Source: an uncultured Pelagibacteraceae bacterium
GTDB lineage: Bacteria > Pseudomonadota > Alphaproteobacteria > Pelagibacterales > Pelagibacteraceae
Direction of reading: 5' to 3'
DNA length: 64,000 bases
NCBI GenBank assembly: GCA_902536765.1
Contig: CACAYM010000003.1
Span: 129,890-193,889, forward strand
Under the pieces are notes generated by a model that ran no database searches, was not told the DNA's origin, and saw only the letters and a program-made list of their open reading frames with translations. Positions within the stretch are counted from its first letter, which is position 1. Every line of letters starts with the position of its first letter. Shown piece by piece: positions 43,398 through 53,701 of this stretch. The translations under genes and the position numbers were made by a program.

Positions 43398-44522
43398 ATG
43401 TTTCAACAATCATCATATACAGAGCAACTAACATTTTTTCAAAAATTAAGATCATTTGATTTTATATTAGTTTTGTGTGTGCTAATCTTAGGATTAGTGA
43501 GTAACTTATCGATGTTCTCAACAGATGGAGGAGAATTTCTATACCATACTAAAAGTCATTTAATTAGGTTTGTTGTTTTTTTTGTTTTGATGCTTTTTTT
43601 ATCTTTTTTCAGTCTAAGGTTCTGGCACTCTACCGCATATCTTTTTTATATAGTTGTTCTTAGTTTCTTAATTTGGGCATCTTTATATGGAGTAACAGCT
43701 TCTGGATCCCAAAGATGGATAAATTTATATTTTATTAACCTCCAACCATCTGAATTAATGAAAATAGCTATAATAGTTTGTTTCGCTAGATTTTTTCACA
43801 GAGAACAAATCACAAGTGTAAGTAGCTTTAAAAATATAATTGTTTCACTTGCAATTCTAGTTATGCCAATAGTATTAGTTGTAAGTCAACCAGATCTAGG
43901 GACATCTATTTTAATTGCAGCAAGTGGATTAATTGTTTTATGGTTAGCTGGATTAAATATAAGATATTTTGTTTATAGTGGTTTAATATTGTTAGTATCT
44001 TTTCCTTTTGTGATATCATTTTTAAAACCTTACCAAAAACTTCGTATATTAAGTTTTTTTAATCCTGACCGTGATCCTCTTGGAGCGGGTTATCAAATTA
44101 TTCAATCTAAAATAGCTGTAGGTTCTGGCGGTTTAACTGGTAAAGGATTTTTACAGGGAACTCAAAGTTACTTAGAGTTCCTTCCAGAAAAACATACCGA
44201 TTTTATTTTTACACTTTTTTCTGAAGAACATGGATTTATTGGATCTGTATTTTTGCTTATAATATATGGAATACTTATTTACAGAATAATAAAGATCGGA
44301 TCCATATCAAGAAGCTATTTTGGTAGATTATTTTGTTATGGTTTCGGCTCAGCAATCTTTATTTATATAGCTGTAAATATGAGTATGGTTTTAGGTTTAC
44401 TACCAATAGTTGGTTCTCCTCTACCCATTATGTCATATGGTGGTTCATCAATGTTAGCGACGATGATAGGACTAAGTATTGTAATGAGCACAAAAATTTA
44501 TCATAAGCAAATTATTAACTAA
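43398..44522 (+). CDS. rodA: rod-shape determining protein RodA
   Basis: SEDS family: ASGSQRWINL, QPSELMKIAII, EKHTDFIFTLFSEEHGFIGS. Confidence 0.95.
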   Translation: MFQQSSYTEQLTFFQKLRSFDFILVLCVLILGLVSNLSMFSTDGGEFLYHTKSHLIRFVVFFVLMLFLSFFSLRFWHSTAYLFYIVVLSFLIWASLYGVTASGSQRWINLYFINLQPSELMKIAIIVCFARFFHREQITSVSSFKNIIVSLAILVMPIVLVVSQPDLGTSILIAASGLIVLWLAGLNIRYFVYSGLILLVSFPFVISFLKPYQKLRILSFFNPDRDPLGAGYQIIQSKIAVGSGGLTGKGFLQGTQSYLEFLPEKHTDFIFTLFSEEHGFIGSVFLLIIYGILIYRIIKIGSISRSYFGRLFCYGFGSAIFIYIAVNMSMVLGLLPIVGSPLPIMSYGGSSMLATMIGLSIVMSTKIYHKQIIN

Positions 44523-44583
44523 TTAATAATACCGATTAATTTGTCGCGATAGATTCAATATAATAATGATGTATATTTAAATT

Positions 44584-45819
44584 ATGAGAAAGTTGCGTGT
44601 AGGAATAATCGGTGCAGGTATTCAAGGTGTGTGTAACGCATTGTTCCTTCAAAAAAAAGGATATGAAGTGGTATTATTTGATAAAGAGGAGCCAGGAAGT
44701 TTAGCTTCTTATGGCAATGCAGGACATTTTTCTCCATACGCCTCAGTTCCATTAAATAGACCTGATATTTTAACAGATGTACCAGCTATGCTTTTAAGCT
44801 CCACTGGTCCTTTAGCACTCAAGTGGAATTATGTGCCGAAAATGATTCCATGGTTTTTGAAATTTATAAGAAACTGCACAAAGAAAAGAATGATGCACAC
44901 CGCAAAGTATATGCATCAAATCCTAGATTTATCATTACCAGCTTACGAGGAATTATTTGATGAAATTGATACTGAGAACTTAGTTGTTAGCAATGGAATA
45001 ATGTATATTTGGAATAATAAAAATCTATCAAGTAGAGAGCTTGAGATAAATATAAGAGATCAACTTGGTGTAAGACAACAACTGCTTAACCAAAAAGAAA
45101 TCCATGATTTAGAACCAAATATAAAACCAATTTACGATGGCGGAGTATTTTATTCTTATGCTAAACACACGAACAACCCTAGGAGACTTCTTCTTAAGTT
45201 ATTCGATTTATTTTTAGAAAAAGAAGGAAAATTTTACAAATACCAAATTAAAGATATAAACTTTGATCAAGAGAAACCTGTTTTAAGAACAGAGAGCCAA
45301 AGATTCGTTTTTGATAAAATTGTGATTGCTTGTGGTGCTTTATCCAAAAAGTTAACAAATGATCTATTTGAAAATATTCCACTTGATACTGAAAGAGGCT
45401 ATCATATTCATTTCAAAGACTGTGAGCATTTAATTTCAAGACCAGTTGTGTTTTCAAATAGAGGTTTTGGAATGACACCTATGGAACAGGGATTAAGAGT
45501 TGTTGGAACTGTTGAATTTGGAGGTTTAAAAAATTCTCTTTCGAAAAAAAGGATTAAAAATTTAGTCGAAAACGCAAAATTTATGCTTGATGGCTTACCT
45601 GAACATGAAGACGAATGGTTGGGTTTCAGACCAACTCTTCCAGATTTTTTACCAGTAATTGGACCATCAAAGAATTATAAAAATGTATTTTATTCTTTTG
45701 GTCATCATCATTTAGGTTGGACTTTAGGAGCAATATCGGGGAAAATAATTTCAAAAATGATTTCTGATGAAAAGACAAATTTGGACTTAGATCCCTATAG
45801 TTCCTTAAGGTTCAGCTAG
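44584..45819 (+). CDS. FAD-dependent oxidoreductase, DadA-like D-amino acid dehydrogenase
   Basis: GIIGAGIQGVCNALFLQKKGYEVVLFDKE, YGNAGHFSPYA, GFRPTLPDFLPVIGPSKN. Confidence 0.85.
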   Translation: MRKLRVGIIGAGIQGVCNALFLQKKGYEVVLFDKEEPGSLASYGNAGHFSPYASVPLNRPDILTDVPAMLLSSTGPLALKWNYVPKMIPWFLKFIRNCTKKRMMHTAKYMHQILDLSLPAYEELFDEIDTENLVVSNGIMYIWNNKNLSSRELEINIRDQLGVRQQLLNQKEIHDLEPNIKPIYDGGVFYSYAKHTNNPRRLLLKLFDLFLEKEGKFYKYQIKDINFDQEKPVLRTESQRFVFDKIVIACGALSKKLTNDLFENIPLDTERGYHIHFKDCEHLISRPVVFSNRGFGMTPMEQGLRVVGTVEFGGLKNSLSKKRIKNLVENAKFMLDGLPEHEDEWLGFRPTLPDFLPVIGPSKNYKNVFYSFGHHHLGWTLGAISGKIISKMISDEKTNLDLDPYSSLRFS

Positions 45820-46706
45820 TGAGCCTTAATATAAAAGCTTATGTGATGCTAGTCCTAGCATCAATCTTTTGGGCTGGAAATTTTATTATTGGAAAATTTG
45901 CTTATGTCGAAAGTATTTCACCTTTCTCATTGGTTTTTTTCAGATGGTTAACAGTTTGGTTCATTTTATTACCATTCACTTACAAAGAAATTATTAGTAA
46001 AAAAAAAGAAATTTCTAACAACTTGCCCTTACTTCTATTTCTTGGGCTAACAAGTGTAGGTTTATTTAATTCATTCGTTTACGTTTCACTCCAATATACG
46101 CAAGTTATTAATGCATCTTTATTTAATACCGCTATTCCTGCGGCAATTATTTTATCTTGCTTTATTTTTAAAATAGAAAAAACAAATTTTTATCAATTGC
46201 TTGGACTTCTAATTTCAGTCTTAGGAATTTTAGTAATAATTACTAAATTTAATTTAAATATTTTATTAAATTTAGATTTTAACATTGGGGATATTTGGAT
46301 GATAGGTGCTGTAATTTGTTGGGGCTTATATTCGTCTTTTCTTAAAAAATTGAAACTAAAAATATCACTTCTCAGTTTTGTTCACATTGTTTGTACTTGC
46401 GGACTTATTTTTTTATTGCCTCAATTTAGTTACGAATATTTTCAGGGTAATGCAGCAACTATTAATGAAAAATTTATATACTGTTTAATTTATTTAGCCT
46501 TATTTCCAAGCATTGGATCTTATTATTGTTGGGCAGGAGCGGTTTCAATTATCGGACCCAATAGATCGGGAATTTTTTTGTCACTAATACCTTTATTTAG
46601 TACATTTATGGCAATGTTCTTTTTCGATGAGCAATTTAGATATTTTCATACTATAGGTTCAATTTTAGTTATAATTGGTTTATTTTTATCAAATAAGAAA
46701 AAATAA
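45819..46706 (+). CDS. EamA/DMT family transporter
   Basis: ten TM segments, two EamA repeats (ASIFWAGNFIIGKFA, GAVICWGLYSSF). Confidence 0.88.
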   Translation: MSLNIKAYVMLVLASIFWAGNFIIGKFAYVESISPFSLVFFRWLTVWFILLPFTYKEIISKKKEISNNLPLLLFLGLTSVGLFNSFVYVSLQYTQVINASLFNTAIPAAIILSCFIFKIEKTNFYQLLGLLISVLGILVIITKFNLNILLNLDFNIGDIWMIGAVICWGLYSSFLKKLKLKISLLSFVHIVCTCGLIFLLPQFSYEYFQGNAATINEKFIYCLIYLALFPSIGSYYCWAGAVSIIGPNRSGIFLSLIPLFSTFMAMFFFDEQFRYFHTIGSILVIIGLFLSNKKK

Positions 46707-46707
46707 T

Positions 46708-47082
46708 ATGTCTAAGATTGATAAGTCAAAACTTACAGCTGAACAAAAAATAGTTTTGTTAGAGGAGGGTACAGAGCCTCCTGGCTCAAGTGAATTAAAT
46801 TCTGAAAAAAGAAAAGGGAGTTATCATTGTGCAGGCTGCGGTATTAAATTATTTGAATCCTCTACTAAATATGAAAGCGGATCTGGATGGCCGTCTTTTT
46901 TTGAATCTTTGCCAAATGTTTTTGAAACTAAAACTGATCATATATTAGGATATCCTAGAACAGAATATCATTGTAAAAATTGTGGGGGGCATCATGGTCA
47001 TATTTTTGATGATGGACCAAAACCAACAGGAAAAAGATACTGTAATAACGGTATTTGTCTTGTTTTTAAGTCCAAAGATTAG
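46708..47082 (+). CDS. msrB: peptide-methionine (R)-S-oxide reductase MsrB
   Basis: YHCAGCGIKLF, SGSGWPSFFE, HHGHIFDDGPKPTGKRYCNNG. Confidence 0.95.
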   Translation: MSKIDKSKLTAEQKIVLLEEGTEPPGSSELNSEKRKGSYHCAGCGIKLFESSTKYESGSGWPSFFESLPNVFETKTDHILGYPRTEYHCKNCGGHHGHIFDDGPKPTGKRYCNNGICLVFKSKD

Positions 47083-47129
47083 ATATTAAAAAGTATACAA
47101 TCTACATTTAATGATTTAAAAAAAAGAAC

Positions 47130-47972
47130 ATGAAAAATATTATTATAGCAATATTTACAGTTTTCATATTTACATCATCTAATGCAGACGAATTAACAAA
47201 TAATATTTCAAATATAATTGCTGATTTAATCCCAGGAGAAGGCACCACGGAAGTAAGTGTAGACTTAAGAGAAAATCACAAACCAGATTATAGTATTCTT
47301 GGCGTAAGAGAAATTGATAAGACTGATAATGGAAATCTTTTTACACAGTTCTCTTTATTCAATACAGAAAAAAATAACTCAGAAAGAACAGTAGGTAATA
47401 TTGGTTTCGGTCAAAGAATGTTAAGTGACGATAATACAATGATGACTGGTTATAATGTTTTTTGGGATTATGATAGCTATGGAAACTCAAGAACTAGTTT
47501 TGGATTAGAGGCTAGAAATGCAGTTTTAGATTTTGCAGGTAATTATTATTTAAATCTTGGCGATGGAATAGATGAGGAAAAACCTTTAGAAGGTTATGAC
47601 TTAAATTTAGCATCTCAAGTTCCATATATGCACTGGGCTGATGTATTTGTGAACGCTTACGAATGGTTTGGAAGAGATAGAGATGATATTAAAGGAACTA
47701 AACTAGGTTCAGAGCTTTTACTAAGTCCTAATTTAAACCTAGAATTAGCATATGATAATAAAGACAAAAAAGGTTTAGAAGATGAATGGTATGCAAGAGT
47801 AATGTTTGTGTATCCCCCAAGATCAGGTCCTTCGTTACAGGATGGCTTTTTAAGTGAAAGTCCATGGAAAGAGGAAAAAGATATGAGCGGGGAACTTTTA
47901 AGCAAAGTTAAGAGAAATAATAAAATAGTAGTAGAGTTTAAAGGAACATCTACAATTTCGAGAACAGATTAA
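47130..47972 (+). CDS. inverse autotransporter beta-domain protein (intimin/invasin-type barrel) without passenger
   Basis: signal peptide; NIGFGQRMLSDDNTMMTGYNVFWDYDSYGNSRTSFGLEAR, DVFVNAYEWFGRDRDD, GSELLLSPNLNLELAYDN. Confidence 0.75.
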   Translation: MKNIIIAIFTVFIFTSSNADELTNNISNIIADLIPGEGTTEVSVDLRENHKPDYSILGVREIDKTDNGNLFTQFSLFNTEKNNSERTVGNIGFGQRMLSDDNTMMTGYNVFWDYDSYGNSRTSFGLEARNAVLDFAGNYYLNLGDGIDEEKPLEGYDLNLASQVPYMHWADVFVNAYEWFGRDRDDIKGTKLGSELLLSPNLNLELAYDNKDKKGLEDEWYARVMFVYPPRSGPSLQDGFLSESPWKEEKDMSGELLSKVKRNNKIVVEFKGTSTISRTD

Positions 47973-48757
47973 TGAATAAATTATTTAAATATTTTATCTT
48001 TGTAAAAATTTTATTTTATATTTTTATTAGCAATTTGTACTCAGCAAGCACTACAGGTGCTGCAGATGTATATAAAGTTACAATGAAAAAAGTCGAACTC
48101 TGCACAGCAAGTACAAGTGTTACAAGTTGTGAAAATGCTATAGTAATTGGAGAAACTGATAAAACAGTTGATATTGCATCAACTGATGCTGGTACAGCAG
48201 CAGCTTCATACGGTGATCCTGCACTTTTACCACTTGGTGTCACTTACACTCATATGAGAGTTACAATTGATAGGAAGTTTACAATAAAAGCTGACTTAAA
48301 AGTAACAGGTGTAGATGATAACTGCACAACTACTGCTGCACTATCTGGATCAGCTTATCCTGGAGGAAGTTTAGATAGCAATGAAAAATATGATAGAACC
48401 CCGGTAATCGAGGATGGTGGAACAGCTGCTGAAGCAGATTTGTATTTAAAAAATGATCAAATGAAACTTTGTGGCAATACAGAATGTGGTGCCGTAGGTT
48501 TGTCTGGTGCACAAACTGTAACCTATGATCAAGGTTCAATTTCTACTTTTCAAACTCAACACGCAGATGGTAGTACTTCAGACGATCATGTTATGGTATA
48601 TGAACTTGCCGCTCCTTACACGGTAGCATTGATTGCACCTGTTATCGATATTTCTTTTGGAACTTCTACAGCAATTAAAGCAAGCGAACACCCTACTCAA
48701 GCAAATCTCTGCTACTTTGATCCTCAAGAGCCCAACGTAACAATAACAATTAAATAA
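47972..48757 (+). CDS. secreted cysteine-containing orphan protein
   Basis: N-terminal signal (FKYFIFVKILFYIFISNLYSAS), Ser/Thr/Ala-rich body; start overlaps the stop of the barrel gene. Confidence 0.6.
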   Translation: MNKLFKYFIFVKILFYIFISNLYSASTTGAADVYKVTMKKVELCTASTSVTSCENAIVIGETDKTVDIASTDAGTAAASYGDPALLPLGVTYTHMRVTIDRKFTIKADLKVTGVDDNCTTTAALSGSAYPGGSLDSNEKYDRTPVIEDGGTAAEADLYLKNDQMKLCGNTECGAVGLSGAQTVTYDQGSISTFQTQHADGSTSDDHVMVYELAAPYTVALIAPVIDISFGTSTAIKASEHPTQANLCYFDPQEPNVTITIK

Positions 48758-48771
48758 TTTTTAATAATTAT

Positions 48772-49113
48772 ATGTTGATAAAATATACTAGTTTTTTGAT
48801 TGGAATAATTTGGTCCTATTCTTTAATTAAGACACAGTCTATTTTTAGTAAAAAAGCTGGTTTAATTTTTAAAGTATTTATATCTAATGTTTCCTGGCTA
48901 ACTTTGATTGCTGCAATTTACTTTGGATATAAAAATTTTTCTATTAAATTTATTTTAATCGGTGTTGTTTTTTCAATTGTCTTGGTACATCTTGGATTTA
49001 AATTTTTAGGTAAATTTTTGGCTTCAAAATTTACTGAAAAACAATTGATGATGTCAAAAACTTTTTTTGAGTATTCTTTGATTGTTTGGGTTATTTATTA
49101 TCTTTTTTATTAA
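48772..49113 (+). CDS. small polytopic membrane protein, unknown
   Basis: 113 aa with 3-4 hydrophobic segments. Confidence 0.5.
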   Translation: MLIKYTSFLIGIIWSYSLIKTQSIFSKKAGLIFKVFISNVSWLTLIAAIYFGYKNFSIKFILIGVVFSIVLVHLGFKFLGKFLASKFTEKQLMMSKTFFEYSLIVWVIYYLFY

Positions 49114-49121
49114 ATTTAGAT

Positions 49122-50231
49122 CTATTTAAAAATTTCTATTAATTTCTTTGCTAAGACTTTATGTCCAATCTTATTAAAATGTGGGTCATTTTTGAAATAG
49201 TATTTTTTGTATGTTTCTAAATAAGACGAACTATTCATTTCATCAAAAAATATTGGAAAATAATTAATGAATTTCTCACATTTGCTTTCACAAAATTCTT
49301 GCCATATTTTTACATGAATAGAGTTTACAACATCATTTTCTAATTGATGTGGCCACGGATATACAGCTAGACTAAGTTTAATATTATTTTGAGATAAAAT
49401 TTCATAAAGTTTTTCCATATGTTTAACCATTATTTGGTTACCCTCTTTAACCCCTAGATCATATCCTTCTATTTTATCTTCATCTGAATACGTCCATTTA
49501 GCTTTAAGATTTACTTTGTCGGTGAATATAGGTTTACCAATCGAGTTTTCCATTTTTACATTATTATTTATCAAACTATATTTTTTAATTACAAACATAT
49601 AAAAATTTGTAAGTGGAAAATTATTTCTAAGAAATTTTCTTCTTTTAAGGTTTTTCTTTTCCGAATATTTTTCAGTTACTTTAAGATTTTGATCAATAGA
49701 GTAGAAATTAGTATCGTCATAAAGATCACTAATATCGATGAAGACAACAACATGGTTAAAATTAAAACCTTCTTGAATAAGATAATTTACTTTTGATAAA
49801 TAAATTTTTGGTGAATATGAAACTATACCAAGATTTGCAGTTTTATATTGTGTTTTTTCATTGAATATTCCTACAAAACTATCCTCATATTCAATTGGTG
49901 TGCCCTCAGTAAAAGAATCTCCAATAAATGCAAAATCATAATTTTTGTCAGTGATTTGATTGCACTTTGATTTGAAACCATGGTTGTTGGTACATAATTC
50001 ATATGTATCTATAAAACTTACGTTATTAGTATACTTAACATTTTCCCTCAAAGTATGATGATAAATAGGATGATCAATTCGAATTAATCTTTCATAGAAT
50101 TGTGATTTTGCAAAGTAGGTATCAAAATATTTGAGAATTTTTGAACCTAGAAAAAAATCTATTACTAACGAAAATACAAAAGTTAAAATAAGAATCTTTG
50201 CTAAATCAAATAGTTTTTTTAAAAAAATCAT
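49122..50231 (-). CDS. membrane-anchored SGNH/GDSL hydrolase-like protein
   Basis: FAFIGDSFTEG block I, C-terminal DPHFNKIGH (DxxH). Confidence 0.75.
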   Translation of the reverse strand: MIFLKKLFDLAKILILTFVFSLVIDFFLGSKILKYFDTYFAKSQFYERLIRIDHPIYHHTLRENVKYTNNVSFIDTYELCTNNHGFKSKCNQITDKNYDFAFIGDSFTEGTPIEYEDSFVGIFNEKTQYKTANLGIVSYSPKIYLSKVNYLIQEGFNFNHVVVFIDISDLYDDTNFYSIDQNLKVTEKYSEKKNLKRRKFLRNNFPLTNFYMFVIKKYSLINNNVKMENSIGKPIFTDKVNLKAKWTYSDEDKIEGYDLGVKEGNQIMVKHMEKLYEILSQNNIKLSLAVYPWPHQLENDVVNSIHVKIWQEFCESKCEKFINYFPIFFDEMNSSSYLETYKKYYFKNDPHFNKIGHKVLAKKLIEIFK

Positions 50232-50356
50232 CTAGATAAATTATTTTTCAAAGAATTTGTTAAAATTTATTGAAAAATAACAATTTTGTAGACTATTTTG
50301 GGCCAATTCTACAGTTTAAAATTTATTTCAACATGGCTATTATATAAATATTAAAC

Positions 50357-51370
50357 ATGTTTGAAAAATTAGAAGAATTAGCAAAAAACAACAAAAAAAT
50401 TTCCGATTTTCATATAAGATCTGGTTCGCCTTTAGCATATAGACAGACTGGGGAAATTATTATGGTTAAAGATGTAATGGTTAAACCACAAGATTTAATC
50501 GACATGCTCACAACAAACTGTAATGAGCACGAGACAAAAAAATTTCAAGACACTCACGAATTAGACTCAGCTGTTACAATTAGTGGTTTAAGATTTAGAG
50601 CAAATTTTTATAAAACTTTAAATGGACCAGCTGCAGTTTTAAGAAGAGTAGAAAGTAAAATTCCTGAAATGGGACAGTTCGATCTACCCGATGCACTATA
50701 TGATATTATAGACATGCATAAGGGTTTAGTTTTAGTAACTGGTCCAACCGGATCAGGTAAATCAACTACATTGGCAGCGATTGTAAATGAAATTAATAAA
50801 ACAAGAACAGCAAATATAATTACCGTAGAAGATCCAGTTGAATTTATTCACACAGACTCAAAAAGCATTGTTTCTCACAGAGAAGTTGGAAAACAAACCC
50901 AAACTTTTGCAAGCGCATTAAAAGCAGCTTTAAGGGAAGATCCAGATGTAATTTTGGTTGGTGAAATGAGAGATTTAGAAACAGTAAGTTTAGCATTGAC
51001 TGCTGCTGAAACAGGTCACCTAGTATTTGGTACATTACATACAAGCGGTGCACCTAATACAATAAATAGAATTATTGACGTATTTCCACCTGAGCAGCAA
51101 GCGCAAATTCGTGCGCAATTATCAACCTCATTAAAAATGGTTGTTACTCAAAGATTACTTAAAACTAAAGATGGTCTAGGTCGTGTTGGTGCTTTTGAGA
51201 TAATGAAATGTACTGCTCCAATTCAAAACTTAATAAGAGAAGCAAAAATTCATCAAATTCCAAGCATCATGCAGACTGCCGTCAAAGATGGAATGGTTAC
51301 TATGTCTAAATCTTTGGAGAATTTAGTGGCTGCTGGAAAGATTGATGCAAATGCAGGAAAAGAAAGTTAA
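50357..51370 (+). CDS. pilT: type IV pilus retraction ATPase PilT
   Basis: GPTGSGKSTTLAAI Walker A, EDPVEFIH, ALREDPDVILVGEMRDLET, AETGHLVFGTLHT. Confidence 0.95.
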   Translation: MFEKLEELAKNNKKISDFHIRSGSPLAYRQTGEIIMVKDVMVKPQDLIDMLTTNCNEHETKKFQDTHELDSAVTISGLRFRANFYKTLNGPAAVLRRVESKIPEMGQFDLPDALYDIIDMHKGLVLVTGPTGSGKSTTLAAIVNEINKTRTANIITVEDPVEFIHTDSKSIVSHREVGKQTQTFASALKAALREDPDVILVGEMRDLETVSLALTAAETGHLVFGTLHTSGAPNTINRIIDVFPPEQQAQIRAQLSTSLKMVVTQRLLKTKDGLGRVGAFEIMKCTAPIQNLIREAKIHQIPSIMQTAVKDGMVTMSKSLENLVAAGKIDANAGKES

Positions 51371-52043
51371 AGGTTTTTCATTACTTGAATTATTAGTAGT
51401 AGTTGCAATAATTGGAGTTATATCTTCTGTATCCTTTCGTCCTTTTATGAAATGGAGATCTGATAGAATTGTTAGAACAGAAGCTCTTAATGTTACTTCA
51501 GTTATACAAAATATTTTTTCTCAAGTACAAAGAGGCAATTATAGTTTTGTACAATTTCAGGTAAAAAAAAGTGGTAATGAATATCATGTATCATCAAATG
51601 GAATGGGTATAGAAAGATTTTCTGATCTTGTAAGAGATAAATATTCTGGAAGTACTTTAAATCCTTTTCATGATTTTACAAAAAGATGCTCATCGCTAGA
51701 AGTAAATCTCACATGGGATCATCAAGGATCAATACATGAGGATGTTTTGACTGTAAATAAAATAGAAATTGATGCAACTAAAATAGAGCTCGGAGTGGAG
51801 GGAACCGAGGTATCAACCGAGGGGGGAATGGTATGCTTTTCAAAAGATGGTACGTATTATAGTCCTTCTGGGATATTTTTAGACGGTTCTTCACCAATAG
51901 AAAGGCTTTTTATTTGTTCAAAGAGATCTTCTGCAGACTGTAATTCAGGTGGAGGAGAAAATACTTTTGCGCTAGAATGGTCTAGATTTGGAAACATATC
52001 TTTAAAAAAATATAGTGAAAAATTTGGATGGATAGAACAGTAA
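51345..52043 (+). CDS. type IV (minor) pilin, FimT/GspH-like
   Basis: prepilin motif KG|FSLLELLVVVAIIGVISSV. Confidence 0.85.
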   Translation: MQMQEKKVKGFSLLELLVVVAIIGVISSVSFRPFMKWRSDRIVRTEALNVTSVIQNIFSQVQRGNYSFVQFQVKKSGNEYHVSSNGMGIERFSDLVRDKYSGSTLNPFHDFTKRCSSLEVNLTWDHQGSIHEDVLTVNKIEIDATKIELGVEGTEVSTEGGMVCFSKDGTYYSPSGIFLDGSSPIERLFICSKRSSADCNSGGGENTFALEWSRFGNISLKKYSEKFGWIEQ

Positions 52044-52729
52044 AAAATTTTTTGAAAAAAAATTATGAAAAAGGTTTAAGCCTTTTAGAGGCATTGATAT
52101 CAACAGCCATAGTAGGAATTGGTTTTGTAGCAGTATTTCAAATTGTTAATTACACCACATCCTCAATCAGTGTATCTTCTGAAAGAACGAAAATGAATTA
52201 TATAATAAGTATGGTTGCTGAGGATTTAATTGGTTATAATAGTTCTTTAGTTGGAGAAAATCCTAAAACTACAGAAATACAAATAGACCAATATCGTAGA
52301 CCAATTGAAAATGGAGTAGTTTCATCAGTTAAAAAATATCCACAACTCTTTGTGGATTCAGAGTACAAAATTGACCAATGTGATTCCAATAAAGATAGAT
52401 TCAAAAAATTTGCCTCAAATTCAGCTCTTTATGACAATGATCCAGAACAAAGTGCAGCACATAACAAAAAAGTTAGAATGGAAAGAATTATTTCGCAGGA
52501 CAGATATCTTAAATGTATAGGATCCTCAGACCCGGGTGATTCAGAAGATATAAAAAGTTTACAGGTTTTTAAAATTTGTAATGATACTGCAATCGGCTGC
52601 AAGCATAATCCAGGATATACTGATCATGTTTATGATGAAATTTACATAGGAAGAATGCAGATAAATACAAATGATGGCAAAAAACAAAAGATTTTGTATT
52701 TTCAAGCAGATTATATTTACAGAGAATAG
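52028..52729 (+). CDS. type IV minor pilin, PilV-like
   Basis: prepilin motif KG|LSLLEALISTAIVGIGFVAVFQI. Confidence 0.82.
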   Translation: MDRTVKNFLKKNYEKGLSLLEALISTAIVGIGFVAVFQIVNYTTSSISVSSERTKMNYIISMVAEDLIGYNSSLVGENPKTTEIQIDQYRRPIENGVVSSVKKYPQLFVDSEYKIDQCDSNKDRFKKFASNSALYDNDPEQSAAHNKKVRMERIISQDRYLKCIGSSDPGDSEDIKSLQVFKICNDTAIGCKHNPGYTDHVYDEIYIGRMQINTNDGKKQKILYFQADYIYRE

Positions 52730-52732
52730 AAT

Positions 52733-53701
52733 ATGAACAAAAAATTTACAAATGAATCAGGTGTAAGTTTAATTGAATTATTAGTTGGTGTTGCAGTTAC
52801 TGCACTTATGATGGGTGCCATGTTTGCAACTTACAATGTGGTAAACAGTAGTTACAGACAGGTTCTAGATAAAGCATCAATCAGTTCATCTAGCAGAGAT
52901 ATAGTAGGTATGATGGTAAGAGATATAAGATTAGCTGGCTTTCAATACTATTACGGACAAAATGAGGAGGGAATAGCTCCATTTGATGACCTAAGGTATG
53001 TAACTGGACTAACGAACGTGGAGGAGATCAAGGATAGTCATGATCCAATAATTGTAGTGAGGAATGAGTTAGGATATGTCCCTAAAGACAATCTAAGTGG
53101 CAGCACACAAACTTCTACAAAACATAATTCAAATCATGTTTGTTGTGACAAAATTCATATTGTATATGGCGACTTTAACAAAAATGATGAACAAAAATAT
53201 AAAAAATATAGAGTAACATATTTTGCTCTTCCAATGGATTATGATGAAGATACAACTGAAAAAAATAAATATTATGGTGTATACAAAACTAAAGAAAGCT
53301 GGATAGAAAATTCTGAGTTTCCATTGGGTGTATGGACTAGCGATGTATCAAAGTGTAATGAATGTTACAGGGATCAATTAGTAAGATCACACGTTGTTGA
53401 TATGGAATTTTTGCTTTTTGATCAAGATGGTGTCGACCTTTTTAATACTAGTGGATCAGATACTTATCCTCAACCAAATAATGCTAGTAGGTTTGATTTA
53501 AATAAAATAAGACAGGTGGATATTGCACTATCATTTAGATCTGGAAGAGATTTTTATAAATCATCACCATCTACTGGTAATAAAAGATTTATCAAAACAT
53601 TAAGAAAAGATAGGAATGATGATGATAGAGGGTATGAGGATAAATTTTTAAGAGAGTCAGTAGTTGTTAGCGTTTATACAAGGAATATCGGTGCACAATA
53701 A
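52733..53701 (+). CDS. type IV minor pilin, PilW-like
   Basis: prepilin motif SG|VSLIELLVGVAVTALMMGAMFATY; ...DIVGMMVRDIRLAGFQYY. Confidence 0.85.
   Translation: MNKKFTNESGVSLIELLVGVAVTALMMGAMFATYNVVNSSYRQVLDKASISSSSRDIVGMMVRDIRLAGFQYYYGQNEEGIAPFDDLRYVTGLTNVEEIKDSHDPIIVVRNELGYVPKDNLSGSTQTSTKHNSNHVCCDKIHIVYGDFNKNDEQKYKKYRVTYFALPMDYDEDTTEKNKYYGVYKTKESWIENSEFPLGVWTSDVSKCNECYRDQLVRSHVVDMEFLLFDQDGVDLFNTSGSDTYPQPNNASRFDLNKIRQVDIALSFRSGRDFYKSSPSTGNKRFIKTLRKDRNDDDRGYEDKFLRESVVVSVYTRNIGAQ

Noticed and set aside
44038-44047. AACTTCGTAT resembling the island repeat motif
   Set aside because: Single imperfect copy inside the conserved rodA coding sequence; chance match.
50290-50335. TGTAGA...TCTACA inverted repeat upstream of pilT as a possible operator
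   Set aside because: Only 6-bp arms in AT-rich sequence with no second copy; too weak to call.
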